From: Chitinophaga sp. GbtcB8
GTDB taxonomy: Bacteria > Bacteroidota > Bacteroidia > Chitinophagales > Chitinophagaceae
Reading direction: 5' to 3'
Length of the DNA: 44,003 bases
Assembly (NCBI RefSeq): GCF_019091455.1
Contig: NZ_JAGXJN010000050.1
Location: 1 to 44,003 of the forward strand
The position numbers and the translations under genes are program-made. Below are positions 24,576 to 32,707 of the stretch, piece after piece. The stretch's first letter is position 1. The number at the start of each line of letters is the position of its first letter. The notes beneath the pieces are model-generated. The model did no database searches, was not told the DNA's origin, and was given only the letters and a program-made list of their open reading frames with translations.

Positions 24576-25205
24576 ATGAATTATTCAAAGCTCGCCTTTA
24601 CCGACGTCATTAAAGCGATCCAGAAAAGACTGGGCAGCAGGACTGCCTATCAGCGGGTAGAAAATATGAGTTACGTGGACGGACTAACGCCGATCGAAAA
24701 GGAATTCATCAGCCAGATGGACAGCTTCTACCTGGCTTCCTATGGGGAAAATGACTTTCCCTATATACAGCACCGTGGAGGGCCCAGGGGCTTCATTAAA
24801 GTGATTGACGAGGCGACCATTGGTATTGTTGATTTCAGCGGTAACCGTCAGTACATTTCGGTAGGTAACATCAGCAAAAATGCGAAGGTCTCGCTGATCC
24901 TCCTATCCTACCCTATGCGGGCAAGATTAAAAATATATGCCGAAGCGGAAATTGTGGAGATCAATGAAAATCCGGTTCTTTTTGATCAGCTGAAACCCGA
25001 AGACTATAAGTTCAGGCCAGAGCGGATCATGTTGTTCCACATTAAAGCTTATGACTGGAACTGCTCTCAGCACATCACACCAAGATATACCACCGCTGAA
25101 ATAGATACCATCCTGGAACCGAAGGATGAACATATCCGGCAGCTGGAACAGCAGCTTACAGACCTACGAAAGGAGCTGGAAGACCTAAATAATTTTGAAC
25201 CCTAA
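24576..25205 (+). CDS. Pyridoxamine 5'-phosphate oxidase family (FMN-binding split barrel) protein
   Basis: 209 residues from ATG 24576; the longer frame opens at a GTG (24549). The split-barrel core spans about 40-165: FYLASYGENDFPYIQHRGGP, then TIGIVDFSGNRQYISVGNIS and KVSLILLSYPMRARLKIYAE. This is the layout of small flavin-binding PNPOx-like proteins (general stress/unknown substrates), not of true PdxH. The last 30 residues form a coiled coil (EHIRQLEQQLTDLRKELEDL) that may drive dimerisation. The gap gene begins 36 nt downstream on the same strand and may be cotranscribed. Flavin binding is inferred. Confidence 0.78.
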   Translation: MNYSKLAFTDVIKAIQKRLGSRTAYQRVENMSYVDGLTPIEKEFISQMDSFYLASYGENDFPYIQHRGGPRGFIKVIDEATIGIVDFSGNRQYISVGNISKNAKVSLILLSYPMRARLKIYAEAEIVEINENPVLFDQLKPEDYKFRPERIMLFHIKAYDWNCSQHITPRYTTAEIDTILEPKDEHIRQLEQQLTDLRKELEDLNNFEP

Positions 25206-25241
25206 TAAATTAAAAGTAACGCAGACTTAAACTTTATAATC

Positions 25242-26225
25242 ATGAAAAAAATAGCAATTAACGGATTTGGACGTATAGGACGGGCAGCATTAAAGATCAT
25301 CTTAGAAACACAGGACCTCCAGGTAGTGGCCGTGAATGACCTGATGAGCATCGAAAACGCCGCTTACCTCCTTAAATATGACAGTAATTACGGCAAATAT
25401 CAGAAGGAAGTGCAGGTGGAAGGCGATATGATCCTGGTAGAGGGAAAACCTGTAAAGTATACCAGCATAAAAGATATTGAGCGCCTGCCCTGGGCAGCGG
25501 TGCAGGCAGACATAGTAATTGAAAGCACCGGGATCTTTACCAACATGGCTGCTGCTGAAAAACACCTGGCAGCAGGGGCTAAATTTGTGGTGATTTCCGG
25601 TCCTACCAAGGATACCCCAACAGTAGTGCATGGAGTAAATACAGAGGACGGCAAAGTATCGGTTTTCTCCTGCGCAAGCTGTACCACCAACAACATCAGT
25701 CCCATAATCGAGATATTAGGCCGCAGGCTTGGCATCAAAAAAGCCATCCTGAATACTACCCATGGCTATACTGCCTCCCAGGCCCTTATTGATGCGCCCT
25801 CCAAACGGGAGCCACGCATGGGCAGAGCAGCAGGCATAAACCTGGCTCCCGCTGCAACAGGCGCCGCCATAGCAACCACAAAAGCGCTGCCGCAATATGC
25901 GGGAAAATTTGACGGGATCGCAGTAAGGGTGCCCGTACCTGTTGGCTCTATATCAGACATCACCTTCATTGCCGGAAGGGCTACCTCAGTGGAAGAGATC
26001 AACAGCATTCTGACGGAGGAGTCAAAGACTTCCAGATATGAAAAAGTACTTGCCGTAACCGACGAACCGCTTGTATCCACTGATATTATCGGCAGTGCTT
26101 TTGCTGCAACCGTTGACCTGGAAATGACCCGGGTAGTTGATGGAGACCTGGTGAAGGTAATGGCCTGGTTAGACAACGAGTGGGGCTTCACTAACCAGAT
26201 GATCAGGCAGATCCAGTCCATCTAA
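25242..26225 (+). CDS. gap: Glyceraldehyde-3-phosphate dehydrogenase, type I
   Basis: 327 residues. The N-terminal Rossmann motif NGFGRIGRAALK is followed by Asp in VAVNDLMS, which points to NAD. The catalytic site ASCTTNNISP contains C147, with partner H174 in TTHGYTASQALI. The C-terminal part RVPVPVGSISDITF and WLDNEWGFTNQM is canonical. It oxidises glyceraldehyde 3-phosphate to 1,3-bisphosphoglycerate in glycolysis. The S-loop reads DAPSKREPRMGRAAGINLAP, with SKREPR where many enzymes have HRDLRR, so it is somewhat divergent from the textbook copy and may be a second gap gene in the genome. A PNPOx-like gene precedes it. Confidence 0.93.
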   Translation: MKKIAINGFGRIGRAALKIILETQDLQVVAVNDLMSIENAAYLLKYDSNYGKYQKEVQVEGDMILVEGKPVKYTSIKDIERLPWAAVQADIVIESTGIFTNMAAAEKHLAAGAKFVVISGPTKDTPTVVHGVNTEDGKVSVFSCASCTTNNISPIIEILGRRLGIKKAILNTTHGYTASQALIDAPSKREPRMGRAAGINLAPAATGAAIATTKALPQYAGKFDGIAVRVPVPVGSISDITFIAGRATSVEEINSILTEESKTSRYEKVLAVTDEPLVSTDIIGSAFAATVDLEMTRVVDGDLVKVMAWLDNEWGFTNQMIRQIQSI

Positions 26226-26329
26226 GGGCATCATAAAGATTAGTTAACCCGGATTCAGATCCTGGAACCGGGTGTAGCTACCCGCTCCAAATAGATTGAT
26301 CTTGTCTTCCCCGGTTAGCCATAAGCTCC

Positions 26330-26337
26330 TATCTTTA
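26330..26337 (+). promoter_or_regulatory. -7 box fixing the start of the AraC gene
   Basis: TATCTTTA fits TAnnTTT(G/A), 12 nt before ATG 26350. The open frame continues upstream to 26296, but that start would precede the transcript, so 26350 is chosen. Confidence 0.45.
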
Positions 26338-26349
26338 CAGAAAAAGTTC

Positions 26350-27225
26350 ATGGTTTTTGTAAATAATACCAAAGAGCGCCTAACTGTACTGGAGCTTAAC
26401 AGCACCAACACCGGGATGATCTCCGATGTGAGAGCAACTGATATGACATCTATCTGGAATGTGGGGGAACGGATGAATATTACCATTGATAAAATCCCTT
26501 ATACGCTTAAAAAGAACCAGATTATTTTCCTGACCGAGTATCACAAAATCGATCACATAGAACTGGAGTCCGCAAGGATGATCCGCTTCAACCAGCCTTT
26601 TTATTGTATCGTCAACCACGACAATGAGGTGGGTAGTAAAGGGCTGCTTTTCTTTGGGTCTTCCGGTGTACCGTTAATAACTTTGGAAAAGGATAAGATC
26701 CGGGATTTTGAATTGACCTGGGAAATGTTCTGCTCAGAGATGAAAAAGGATGAACTGCTGCAACAGGACATGCTGCAGGCAATCCTTAAACGCATGCTCA
26801 TCCTCTCTGTCAGGATATTGACACAGACTACCGATTTCCATAAACTGGAGAAAAGGCAGGGCGATATTGTCAGGGAATTCTATTGGCTGGTGGAAAGACA
26901 TTTCACCAGGGAGCATGAAGTGGCCTTTTATGCATCCAAGCTCAATAAATCACCCAAAACACTTTCCAATCTCTTTTCTGTTTTCTCAAAACGCAGTCCG
27001 CTCAATATCATTCATGACCGCATCCTGATCCATGCCAGGCGGCAGATCAATTATTCCAACCGGTCGATCAAGGAAATTGCCTACGAGCTGGGCTATGATG
27101 ACATCCAGACCTTTAGCCGTTTCTTTAAAAGTAAAGAGGGCATGTCGCCTATGCAGTACCGTGAAAAATTTGACCTGGCTTCCCAACAATCAAAAAAGCT
27201 TTCCAACACCAAAATCCCGGCCTAG
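26350..27225 (+). CDS. AraC family transcriptional regulator
   Basis: 291 residues. The N-terminal part (1-150) is cupin-like, with short beta strands (MNITIDKIPYTLKKNQIIFL) and the RFNQPFYCIVNHDNEVG strand. The C-terminal double helix-turn-helix (about 190-285) is clear: FYASKLNKSPKTLSNLFSVF, then RSIKEIAYELGYDDIQTFSR and FFKSKEGMSPMQYREKF. It is a single-component DNA-binding activator whose ligand is probably a small molecule. It follows gap by 124 nt with its own -7 box, and the small 27306 gene comes next. Its targets cannot be seen. Confidence 0.88.
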   Translation: MVFVNNTKERLTVLELNSTNTGMISDVRATDMTSIWNVGERMNITIDKIPYTLKKNQIIFLTEYHKIDHIELESARMIRFNQPFYCIVNHDNEVGSKGLLFFGSSGVPLITLEKDKIRDFELTWEMFCSEMKKDELLQQDMLQAILKRMLILSVRILTQTTDFHKLEKRQGDIVREFYWLVERHFTREHEVAFYASKLNKSPKTLSNLFSVFSKRSPLNIIHDRILIHARRQINYSNRSIKEIAYELGYDDIQTFSRFFKSKEGMSPMQYREKFDLASQQSKKLSNTKIPA

Positions 27226-27277
27226 AGCAGCTCACTTTACCTAAGGACCTTAGCCTGCAAATAATGCAGACAATCTG

Positions 27278-27285
27278 TACATTTG
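27278..27285 (+). promoter_or_regulatory. -7 box fixing the start of the 82-residue gene
   Basis: TACATTTG matches TAnnTTTG exactly and ends 20 nt before ATG 27306. The open frame upstream to ATG 27264 would lie on the -7 box itself and is therefore rejected. Confidence 0.5.
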
Positions 27286-27305
27286 GGCAATATAAATTTA
27301 CCATT

Positions 27306-27554
27306 ATGGATACCAGAGAAACCATCCCAACCGGCGGCAGCTTTTACCCGCTGGTAGCAGAACTTTTCCAGCAGCAAAAGAAAGCAGCCATACTGTATGA
27401 TGATAATGGCGTTACCCGCGCGAGTGGTATTATTGAAAGCATCTTTGACCGCGATGGCAAGCAGTGGATCAGGCTGGACGACCAAACGGAGATCCGGATC
27501 GATAGGTTATATGCGGTGAACGGCACTTTCTCTTCCGACTATTCCGAATGCTGA
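27306..27554 (+). CDS. Small cytoplasmic protein of unknown function, beta-rich
   Basis: 82 residues. It starts MDTRETIPTGGSFYPLVAEL, and the second half reads as alternating strands (AAILYDDNGVTRASGIIESI, then QWIRLDDQTEIRIDRLYAVN). The pattern of strand, x-G-x-I, W-x-x-L, I-x-I-D-x-L-x-A-V-x-G is like small SH3/Sm-type barrels such as Rho-binding antiterminators. This is a resemblance, not an assignment. It sits 80 nt after the AraC gene and convergent with the 27638 gene. Confidence 0.6.
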   Translation: MDTRETIPTGGSFYPLVAELFQQQKKAAILYDDNGVTRASGIIESIFDRDGKQWIRLDDQTEIRIDRLYAVNGTFSSDYSEC

Positions 27555-27637
27555 TGCTTTAGTACTTCTGCTTAACCCCAAGCATCTCCGGCCACCCGTT
27601 TCCGGAGCCGTGTAACTTTTATTATGATGTCTTAAAC

Positions 27638-28693
27638 TTAATCACGGTAATAAAATTTCTTAATATCGCTTTCCTCCATTTTACCATCCTCCGTTATTCT
27701 ATAAGAGATAATAAATTCTAAAAGTGATTTATCATTGTATTCATTGCGAAAAACTGCATTACCATAAGTCTCACCGGTATCAGGGTGTACAGATTTAATG
27801 TCAATCATATTTCCGTGGTCATCATACTTTTCAATGATACAGCTTTTGGCGTCAAACGTGGCTGTTTCAAAATACTTTTTACCAAACATTGAAATGGCCC
27901 ACTCCATATTTTGCTGTTTCAGCATGTCGTGCATTGCTGCCAGATCATAGTAGCCGATCATGGTCTCTACGTTTGAAATAACCGCACTCTTTTTTGTCAG
28001 CACATTCCCCTGGCGGATCTCTTCTTCTACTTTGTACAGCTGCATTTTTGAATCATACCTGCCATAGTACTCGGTTTTCTCAACCTGCTTTTTAGCATTA
28101 TAGAAGAAATTCTTTTGTGAGGATAAATATTGCGTTTCCTTATGCTTAAGGAATTTTTGCTCTTCTAAGAGCAGCTGGTTGTTACCGTACACATAAATGA
28201 TCTGCTCAGTGAACTGGTTGTTAGTGAAGCTGCGTTTTGCCTGCAATACTCCGTTCTGATAGGTGAAATCGGTTCGCAGAATTGTATTCTCTTCAGTTGT
28301 TCTTGTTTCTGAAACCTTTAAACCATTTTGGTAGCTGCAGCTCAAAGAACTTTTTGTTCCATATTCAATGTTGTGATAATGATCCGCAATCAGCAATCCC
28401 TTTTCAAACTTAAATTCGCGGGTAGAAGATGCTTCCGCAACGGAATGCCAGTTATTTTTTCCCAGTATAGTATGTCCCTGGGCAATGAAAGCAGCGTAGC
28501 TTTTTGTTTCATTTCCATATTTAACTACCCGGTAGTTCTCTCCTGAATATTCATAGATACTTAAGAGGCCATTTTCACCGGAGGCGCTCTTTCCAGTTTC
28601 TAAGATCCCGGTTATTTGATCTTTATCATTATAGAATGTTTCTTTTGTATGACTTGAATACTCATCGCGGTAAACTTCCCTGGAAAGGCGCAT
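27638..28693 (-). CDS. Protein of unknown function with YD/MORN-like beta repeats
   Basis: 351 residues, no signal peptide. It contains repeated short beta hairpins of the kind found in YwqK/MORN-type and YD-like proteins: KETFYNDKDQITGILETGKS, FKFEKGLLIADHYHNIEYGT, FTYQNGVLQAKRSFTNNQFT, FFYNAKKQVEKTEYYGRYDS and IIEKYDDHGNMIDIKSVHPD. The last resembles the Y-D-x-x-G-N motif of Rhs/YD repeats. Such proteins may be toxin-associated or surface-related, but there is no toxin domain here. Composition is AT-rich relative to flanks, and it stands alone. Confidence 0.65.
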   Translation of the reverse strand: MRLSREVYRDEYSSHTKETFYNDKDQITGILETGKSASGENGLLSIYEYSGENYRVVKYGNETKSYAAFIAQGHTILGKNNWHSVAEASSTREFKFEKGLLIADHYHNIEYGTKSSLSCSYQNGLKVSETRTTEENTILRTDFTYQNGVLQAKRSFTNNQFTEQIIYVYGNNQLLLEEQKFLKHKETQYLSSQKNFFYNAKKQVEKTEYYGRYDSKMQLYKVEEEIRQGNVLTKKSAVISNVETMIGYYDLAAMHDMLKQQNMEWAISMFGKKYFETATFDAKSCIIEKYDDHGNMIDIKSVHPDTGETYGNAVFRNEYNDKSLLEFIISYRITEDGKMEESDIKKFYYRD

Positions 28694-28750
28694 ATTGATA
28701 TATATTTTCTTGTAATATATAAAAATACGTAAATTTTATAATATATCAGC

Positions 28751-29509
28751 TTACAGGAAGATCAAAGGATTATTTCCCCTGTTCTCTCCCCGGCAATGAT
28801 ATACCTTATGCTTTACATTATCAGGATGTTGCCGGTCCATGACAAGATCCGTATTAAAATACCGCATGGTATAACCGGTCCTTCTTTTATCACTTGTATT
28901 GGGATTGGCGCCATGAATAATACGGGAATCATGCAGGGAATAATGATTTTGCTGCAGCTCAAACCATACCACTTTACTTTCATCAACCGCTGATCTTTTG
29001 ATCTCTATATTAAAAATGCGGTGATCGGTATCCATTTTTTCATACTCGGAAAATCCATTGTGGTGCGAACCGGGGATCACTCCCATACAACCGTTCTCTT
29101 TTACAGATTCATCTATGGCCAGCCAAAGCGTAACAATACTATCAAAGCGGTTGAAGCGGCCATTCCAATAGGCGCTATCCTCATGCCAGGGCGTTTTTTT
29201 TCCTGTACGGGGTTCTTTGCAAATAAAGTGGCTGCTCCATAAAGCTATATCCGGCCCTATCAATCCTTCTACAATATCCAGGATCTCAGGAGCCATTAAA
29301 AACTCAAATAAACGGGTATCCTTCATGTGCGGCACATCCAGCTCATCGGGTTTCAGGTTACCCCTGTTATTCAGGTGCTCTTCAAAAATGGTGAACAAAC
29401 GGTTGAATTTTTCTTTGCTGAATAAGGGTCTGTTGGTAAGCAGGTATCCATTGTCTTTGTAATAGGAAATTTCTTCCAGGGAGAGCCGCTTTTTTTCTTC
29501 TGTTCTCAT
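28751..29509 (-). CDS. Phytanoyl-CoA dioxygenase (PhyH) family Fe(II)/2-oxoglutarate oxygenase
   Basis: 252 residues. The PhyH double-stranded beta-helix is complete in key residues: the iron-binding H109-x-D111 (TPWHEDSAYW), the distal H199 (RIIHGANPN) and the 2-oxoglutarate-binding Arg in DKRRTGYTMRYF. YKDNGYLLTNRPLFSKEKF is the family's usual N-terminal start. It would hydroxylate a small metabolite using O2 and 2-oxoglutarate. Its substrate is unknown. The gene lies behind the AraC regulator of a polysaccharide utilization locus and has its own copy of the shared promoter element (29526-29601), so it belongs to that regulon. It might act on a glycan-derived or linked moiety. Confidence 0.85.
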   Translation of the reverse strand: MRTEEKKRLSLEEISYYKDNGYLLTNRPLFSKEKFNRLFTIFEEHLNNRGNLKPDELDVPHMKDTRLFEFLMAPEILDIVEGLIGPDIALWSSHFICKEPRTGKKTPWHEDSAYWNGRFNRFDSIVTLWLAIDESVKENGCMGVIPGSHHNGFSEYEKMDTDHRIFNIEIKRSAVDESKVVWFELQQNHYSLHDSRIIHGANPNTSDKRRTGYTMRYFNTDLVMDRQHPDNVKHKVYHCRGENRGNNPLIFL

Positions 29510-29525
29510 GCCCGATTTTTTGATA

Positions 29526-29601
29526 TAAATGTAGTGCGTACGGGCATCGGAATGGGGCTTATCTTTTATTCCCTAACCCCGTTTTTTTACGCTAAAGCGA
29601 C
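29526..29601 (-). promoter_or_regulatory. Shared regulon element, copy C, promoter of the PhyH gene
   Basis: On the minus strand: box 1 GTCGCTTTAGCGTA (29601-29588), 18 bp, box 2 ATAAAAGA (29569-29562), 28 bp, and -7 box TACATTTA (29533-29526). Boxes and both spacings equal those of copies A and B. The sequence between the boxes differs, which makes the conserved parts stand out. It starts one base after the AraC stop. Confidence 0.7.
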
Positions 29602-30438
29602 CTACACTATCGTCTGGCTGCTCTTCCGGTATGCGGATGGTGTTTGCTGGTATACCTGCTTAAAGGTTTTGTAAAAATGTCCCAGGTTGGTAAACCCGCA
29701 ATCATTGCAGATCGTTTTGATGGGTGTGTTGGTGATAGAGAGCTGTTTGGATGCAAAGTTCATACGCAGCTCCGTTACCAGGTCGGTTAATGTTTTATGC
29801 AAGGTGCGCTGCACTGTTCTGTTCACATGATCTATGTTCCTTTCTGCTAAACCGGCAAAGCCTTGTACGCCCTGCTTAAACAGCGCCGGCGAGCAAAAAA
29901 CCCTGATGGCATGATTCAGCCAGGCAGGTATCTTCTGATCAGGCGACAGATCATCATTATCAAATAATAAACGGAAAATGAACAGCAGCAAATGATCCAG
30001 GTAAAAGTTGGATTTACGGTTCTGCAGCACCTCTTCGGCCCGTTGTGAGATCCTGCGGATGGACGAAACCGCCAGCAGCGTCTGATAGGGAACCAGATCC
30101 CGGGTCCAGAAAAAGGAATCGGAGCCGGCAAAATAGCGGCTTCTTAAATACTGTAAAGTATCCAGCGGAAAAGCAAGGTTCATGAGGGTAAGGCCCCCTC
30201 TTGCGGAAGTGAAAGTATGCTGGTCATCCGGGCGGATCATTACCAGGTGGCCGGGTTCCAGCATAATTTTGCAGCCATTGATCAAATGGGTGCCGTTGCC
30301 GTTCTCCACCCAAAAGATCTCCGCATAATTGTGCCGGTGCAGGGACAGGTCATGACGGGAATGAATGGTAACCCTGGCCAGATGAAAAGCTTCATCGTCC
30401 CTGATAAAATTCTTCAGCAGGAATTTCTTGACGCTCAT
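29602..30438 (-). CDS. AraC family regulator with cupin domain, inside the PUL
   Basis: 278 residues. The N-terminal cupin (about 25-105) has HRHNYAEIFWVENGNGTHLI and PGHLVMIRPDDQHTF, as in sugar-sensing AraC regulators. The C-terminal region carries the two helix-turn-helix units, the second being PIKTICNDCGFTNLGHFYKT with FKQVYQQTPSAYRKS. The start lies 2 nt past the hydrolase stop, so it is translationally coupled to a glycan-degrading enzyme. It is the only regulator encoded in this locus, and the three shared promoter elements (29526-29601, 32537-32623, 33835-33921) are its natural candidate sites. That link is inference. Confidence 0.88.
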   Translation of the reverse strand: MSVKKFLLKNFIRDDEAFHLARVTIHSRHDLSLHRHNYAEIFWVENGNGTHLINGCKIMLEPGHLVMIRPDDQHTFTSARGGLTLMNLAFPLDTLQYLRSRYFAGSDSFFWTRDLVPYQTLLAVSSIRRISQRAEEVLQNRKSNFYLDHLLLFIFRLLFDNDDLSPDQKIPAWLNHAIRVFCSPALFKQGVQGFAGLAERNIDHVNRTVQRTLHKTLTDLVTELRMNFASKQLSITNTPIKTICNDCGFTNLGHFYKTFKQVYQQTPSAYRKSSQTIV

Positions 30439-30440
30439 GA

Positions 30441-32498
30441 TCAGAATATTTTTATAGTTCCGGGTTTCCCCTGATACTTTACTTTGCCATCCAGGATGAT
30501 CTTACAAAAGGAAGCAGAGAGCTCCACATCTACTACATGCTTGCGGTGAACGAAACCTTTTATTTTAAGGGGAGCGGCTGTATTAGGCCTGGGATGGATC
30601 CACAGGCTGCCGTCCAAACGGGGATCCAGGCCTGCCATCCCATACAGGATAGTGGCTGCGCCCATTAAGCCGGAAATAACATTGGCCCTTTTAAAGGAAG
30701 GTGAGCCGGGACGATCGCAATAATGCTCCTGCGGAAAATAAGGCAGCAGCTGACCAATCCAGAACTGGCGTTTTAATACATCCCAGGCTTTTTCCGGCAG
30801 GTTTTCCTGGTAAAGGTCCAATGCCAGCTGGGGCAGGTCTCCTGAATAGGCGCCGCCTCCGCTCCAGTCTGTATCTGTTACTTCATAATGAATGGAATCT
30901 GCTTTGGATACGCTGCTAACGCCATAAGGGAAAAGGAATTTGCCTTCTTCTAATTGCTCCAGCATTCTTTTCTTCATGGCAGGAGTACATACCCCGGTCC
31001 TGAAAATATCAAACACCTGGATAGAATATACGGTTTCCTTATGCCCGTCAGGATATTTGCAGCAGAACCATCCGGTAGTTTCATCCCAGAGCGCTTTCCT
31101 GATATCTGCAGCAATAACATCCGCTTTTTTCCGCCATTGCTGAATGGCTGTTCTATCATAACCTATCTTTTCTCCCATGTCTGCCAATCGCCTGAAACAC
31201 CAGGCCCGTTCAGCATTGGGGCTTGGCACCATATGTTCCCAGCCCATGCCACGCATCTCCAGTAAATTATGCTGATCACCGTAATCGATCACGCCATTTA
31301 CCATGGGCCTTTTTTCATCACTTAACACCAGCTGTTTTACCTGTTCAAACAGGTCAGGATAAACGCTGTCCTGGCACGCTATGGCATATACGAGCGAGGT
31401 AAAGGCAACAGTGCTATAGGCATATCTTACACCCAGCCCGGTGCCGTCCTGTGCAAAAGCATAACTTTTTTCAAGGTCAATGGCTGTCATGGTGCGTGTT
31501 ATGTTCAGCAATTTATCTCCCATCATGAGGGAAACGAGCCCCGGTGCATATCCGGCCACATCCCAGAGATAGGTGTTCATACCTCCCCCATCCAATCCGC
31601 TGGTAACAAGTGCCGGCTGCAATTTAAAATCCGGTTTTTCCCAGATGCATACCAAGCCGGAAGCAATGGATCTTTTATAGTAATTTTTAAGCGCTTCGTT
31701 ATTTGTTTCAATAACAGGAATATTTTTCAATGCCCAGGCCAGCCGGTTATTCCATATGGCAGCCGTTTGTTTTTCCCAGGCTTGTAAACCGTCAGGGACA
31801 GCTATGGTTTTTGCATCGCCGGCAAATACTACGGCTATATAACCCGTTGCGCGCTGCTGCGGGGCTATGTTCAACAGCTGGCCTTCCTGTAATACATTTA
31901 CTTTTACCGTATCCTTGTTCTGCGGATCAGCCGGCGGCATAAAACCCCAGTCCTTTAGCGGATAGGCAGCAGGTTTGCCCCTAGTTATCAGCGGTGTCAT
32001 AGCCAGCTGCAAAGCAGCTGCTGTTCTGTTCTTTACCTCATAACGTATTAAAAAGCCGGACCTGTCTGCCAGCGGTATAAGCTGGGAATTGATTTCGAAA
32101 GAGATCAGTCCGCCGGCATGCATCCTGTGATAGGTACCCCTGCGCAGGATCCTGTCCGGCTGCCATTGACCGCCGGTATAAAGGATATTCCTGACCTTGC
32201 CGCCCCATACAAAGTGATCCCTGATGGTATCGCCATTCGCTATAAACAGGGCTTCAAATTTGAATCCATGGGCCGAAACAGGCGGCGACATTACATCCCC
32301 CACTCCTAACACGGAATTTAAAACCGGGTTTACGCTGGTATAACCGCTCCCCACCCAAAGGTGGCCGGGAGGCGTGACCAGGCGGTTAAGATCAATTGCA
32401 AAATCTGACAGCTGCCATTTGGACTGGGCAACCAGCTGAGCGCAACAAAATGTGATCAGGAAAACGAGCTGACCAGCCCGTACAAAGCGTTTATTCAT
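30441..32498 (-). CDS. Exported (alpha/alpha)6-barrel glycoside hydrolase
   Basis: 685 residues with signal peptide (LVFLITFCCAQLVAQ). An N-terminal beta domain (about 30-240) precedes a helical toroid from about 270 to 620: NYYKRSIASGLVCIWEKPDF, MNTYLWDVAGYAPGLVSL, NLLEMRGMGWEHMVPSPNAE, WDETTGWFCCKYPDGHKE, then DTDWSGGGAYSGDLPQLALD. This is the plan of GH63/GH37/MGH1-like and related inverting hydrolases. The acid and base are not safe to assign, but candidates are D in YLWDVAG and the E in LLEMRG. It is the first gene of the leftward operon with AraC, driven by copy A of the shared element. The product is likely periplasmic. Confidence 0.72.
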   Translation of the reverse strand: MNKRFVRAGQLVFLITFCCAQLVAQSKWQLSDFAIDLNRLVTPPGHLWVGSGYTSVNPVLNSVLGVGDVMSPPVSAHGFKFEALFIANGDTIRDHFVWGGKVRNILYTGGQWQPDRILRRGTYHRMHAGGLISFEINSQLIPLADRSGFLIRYEVKNRTAAALQLAMTPLITRGKPAAYPLKDWGFMPPADPQNKDTVKVNVLQEGQLLNIAPQQRATGYIAVVFAGDAKTIAVPDGLQAWEKQTAAIWNNRLAWALKNIPVIETNNEALKNYYKRSIASGLVCIWEKPDFKLQPALVTSGLDGGGMNTYLWDVAGYAPGLVSLMMGDKLLNITRTMTAIDLEKSYAFAQDGTGLGVRYAYSTVAFTSLVYAIACQDSVYPDLFEQVKQLVLSDEKRPMVNGVIDYGDQHNLLEMRGMGWEHMVPSPNAERAWCFRRLADMGEKIGYDRTAIQQWRKKADVIAADIRKALWDETTGWFCCKYPDGHKETVYSIQVFDIFRTGVCTPAMKKRMLEQLEEGKFLFPYGVSSVSKADSIHYEVTDTDWSGGGAYSGDLPQLALDLYQENLPEKAWDVLKRQFWIGQLLPYFPQEHYCDRPGSPSFKRANVISGLMGAATILYGMAGLDPRLDGSLWIHPRPNTAAPLKIKGFVHRKHVVDVELSASFCKIILDGKVKYQGKPGTIKIF

Positions 32499-32536
32499 AT
32501 CAGTAGCCCCGGTCTGTTTGAATGAGTGGAAATTAG

Positions 32537-32623
32537 GTAAAATTAGCTACAACAGCTAATGAGGAGCGCGCTTTCTTTTATCTTAAAATAGCTGTTTTAT
32601 ACGCTGCAACGACTTTGCTGAAA
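32537..32623 (-). promoter_or_regulatory. Shared regulon element, copy A, promoter of the hydrolase/AraC operon
   Basis: Minus strand: box 1 GTCGTTGCAGCGTA (32613-32600), 18 bp, ATAAAAGA (32581-32574), 28 bp, -7 TAATTTTA (32545-32538). Over 87 bp it matches copy B at 74 positions without gaps, including an exact 26-bp core containing CAGCTATTTTAAGATAAAAG. The core has a near-palindrome AAAACAGCTATTTT. TTAGCT-5 bp-AGCTAA just before the -7 box is a second inverted repeat. There is no -33 TTTG, which fits activator dependence. Confidence 0.8.
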
Positions 32624-32707
32624 CACCGGCTAACGGTTGTGCGTACCTTAATAACAGCAAGGCAACGCTTGTGAATATACTTTTTGTGAACCTAAAAATA
32701 AAACGTT

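Noticed and set aside
25766..26221. 151-codon frame opposite gap
   Set aside because: Antisense to a canonical GAPDH; low-complexity composition.
26247..26273. ACCCGG/CCGGGT hairpin after gap as a terminator
   Set aside because: Only 6-7 bp with a 15-base loop and no T-run.
27586..27607. CTCCGG/CCGGAG hairpin after the 82-residue gene
   Set aside because: Short stem and no T-run; not convincing as a terminator.
32641..32700. A fourth copy of the shared PUL element in front of GH26
   Set aside because: A GTTGTGCGTA and a TA-T-rich box are present, but the spacing and ATAAAAGA are missing.
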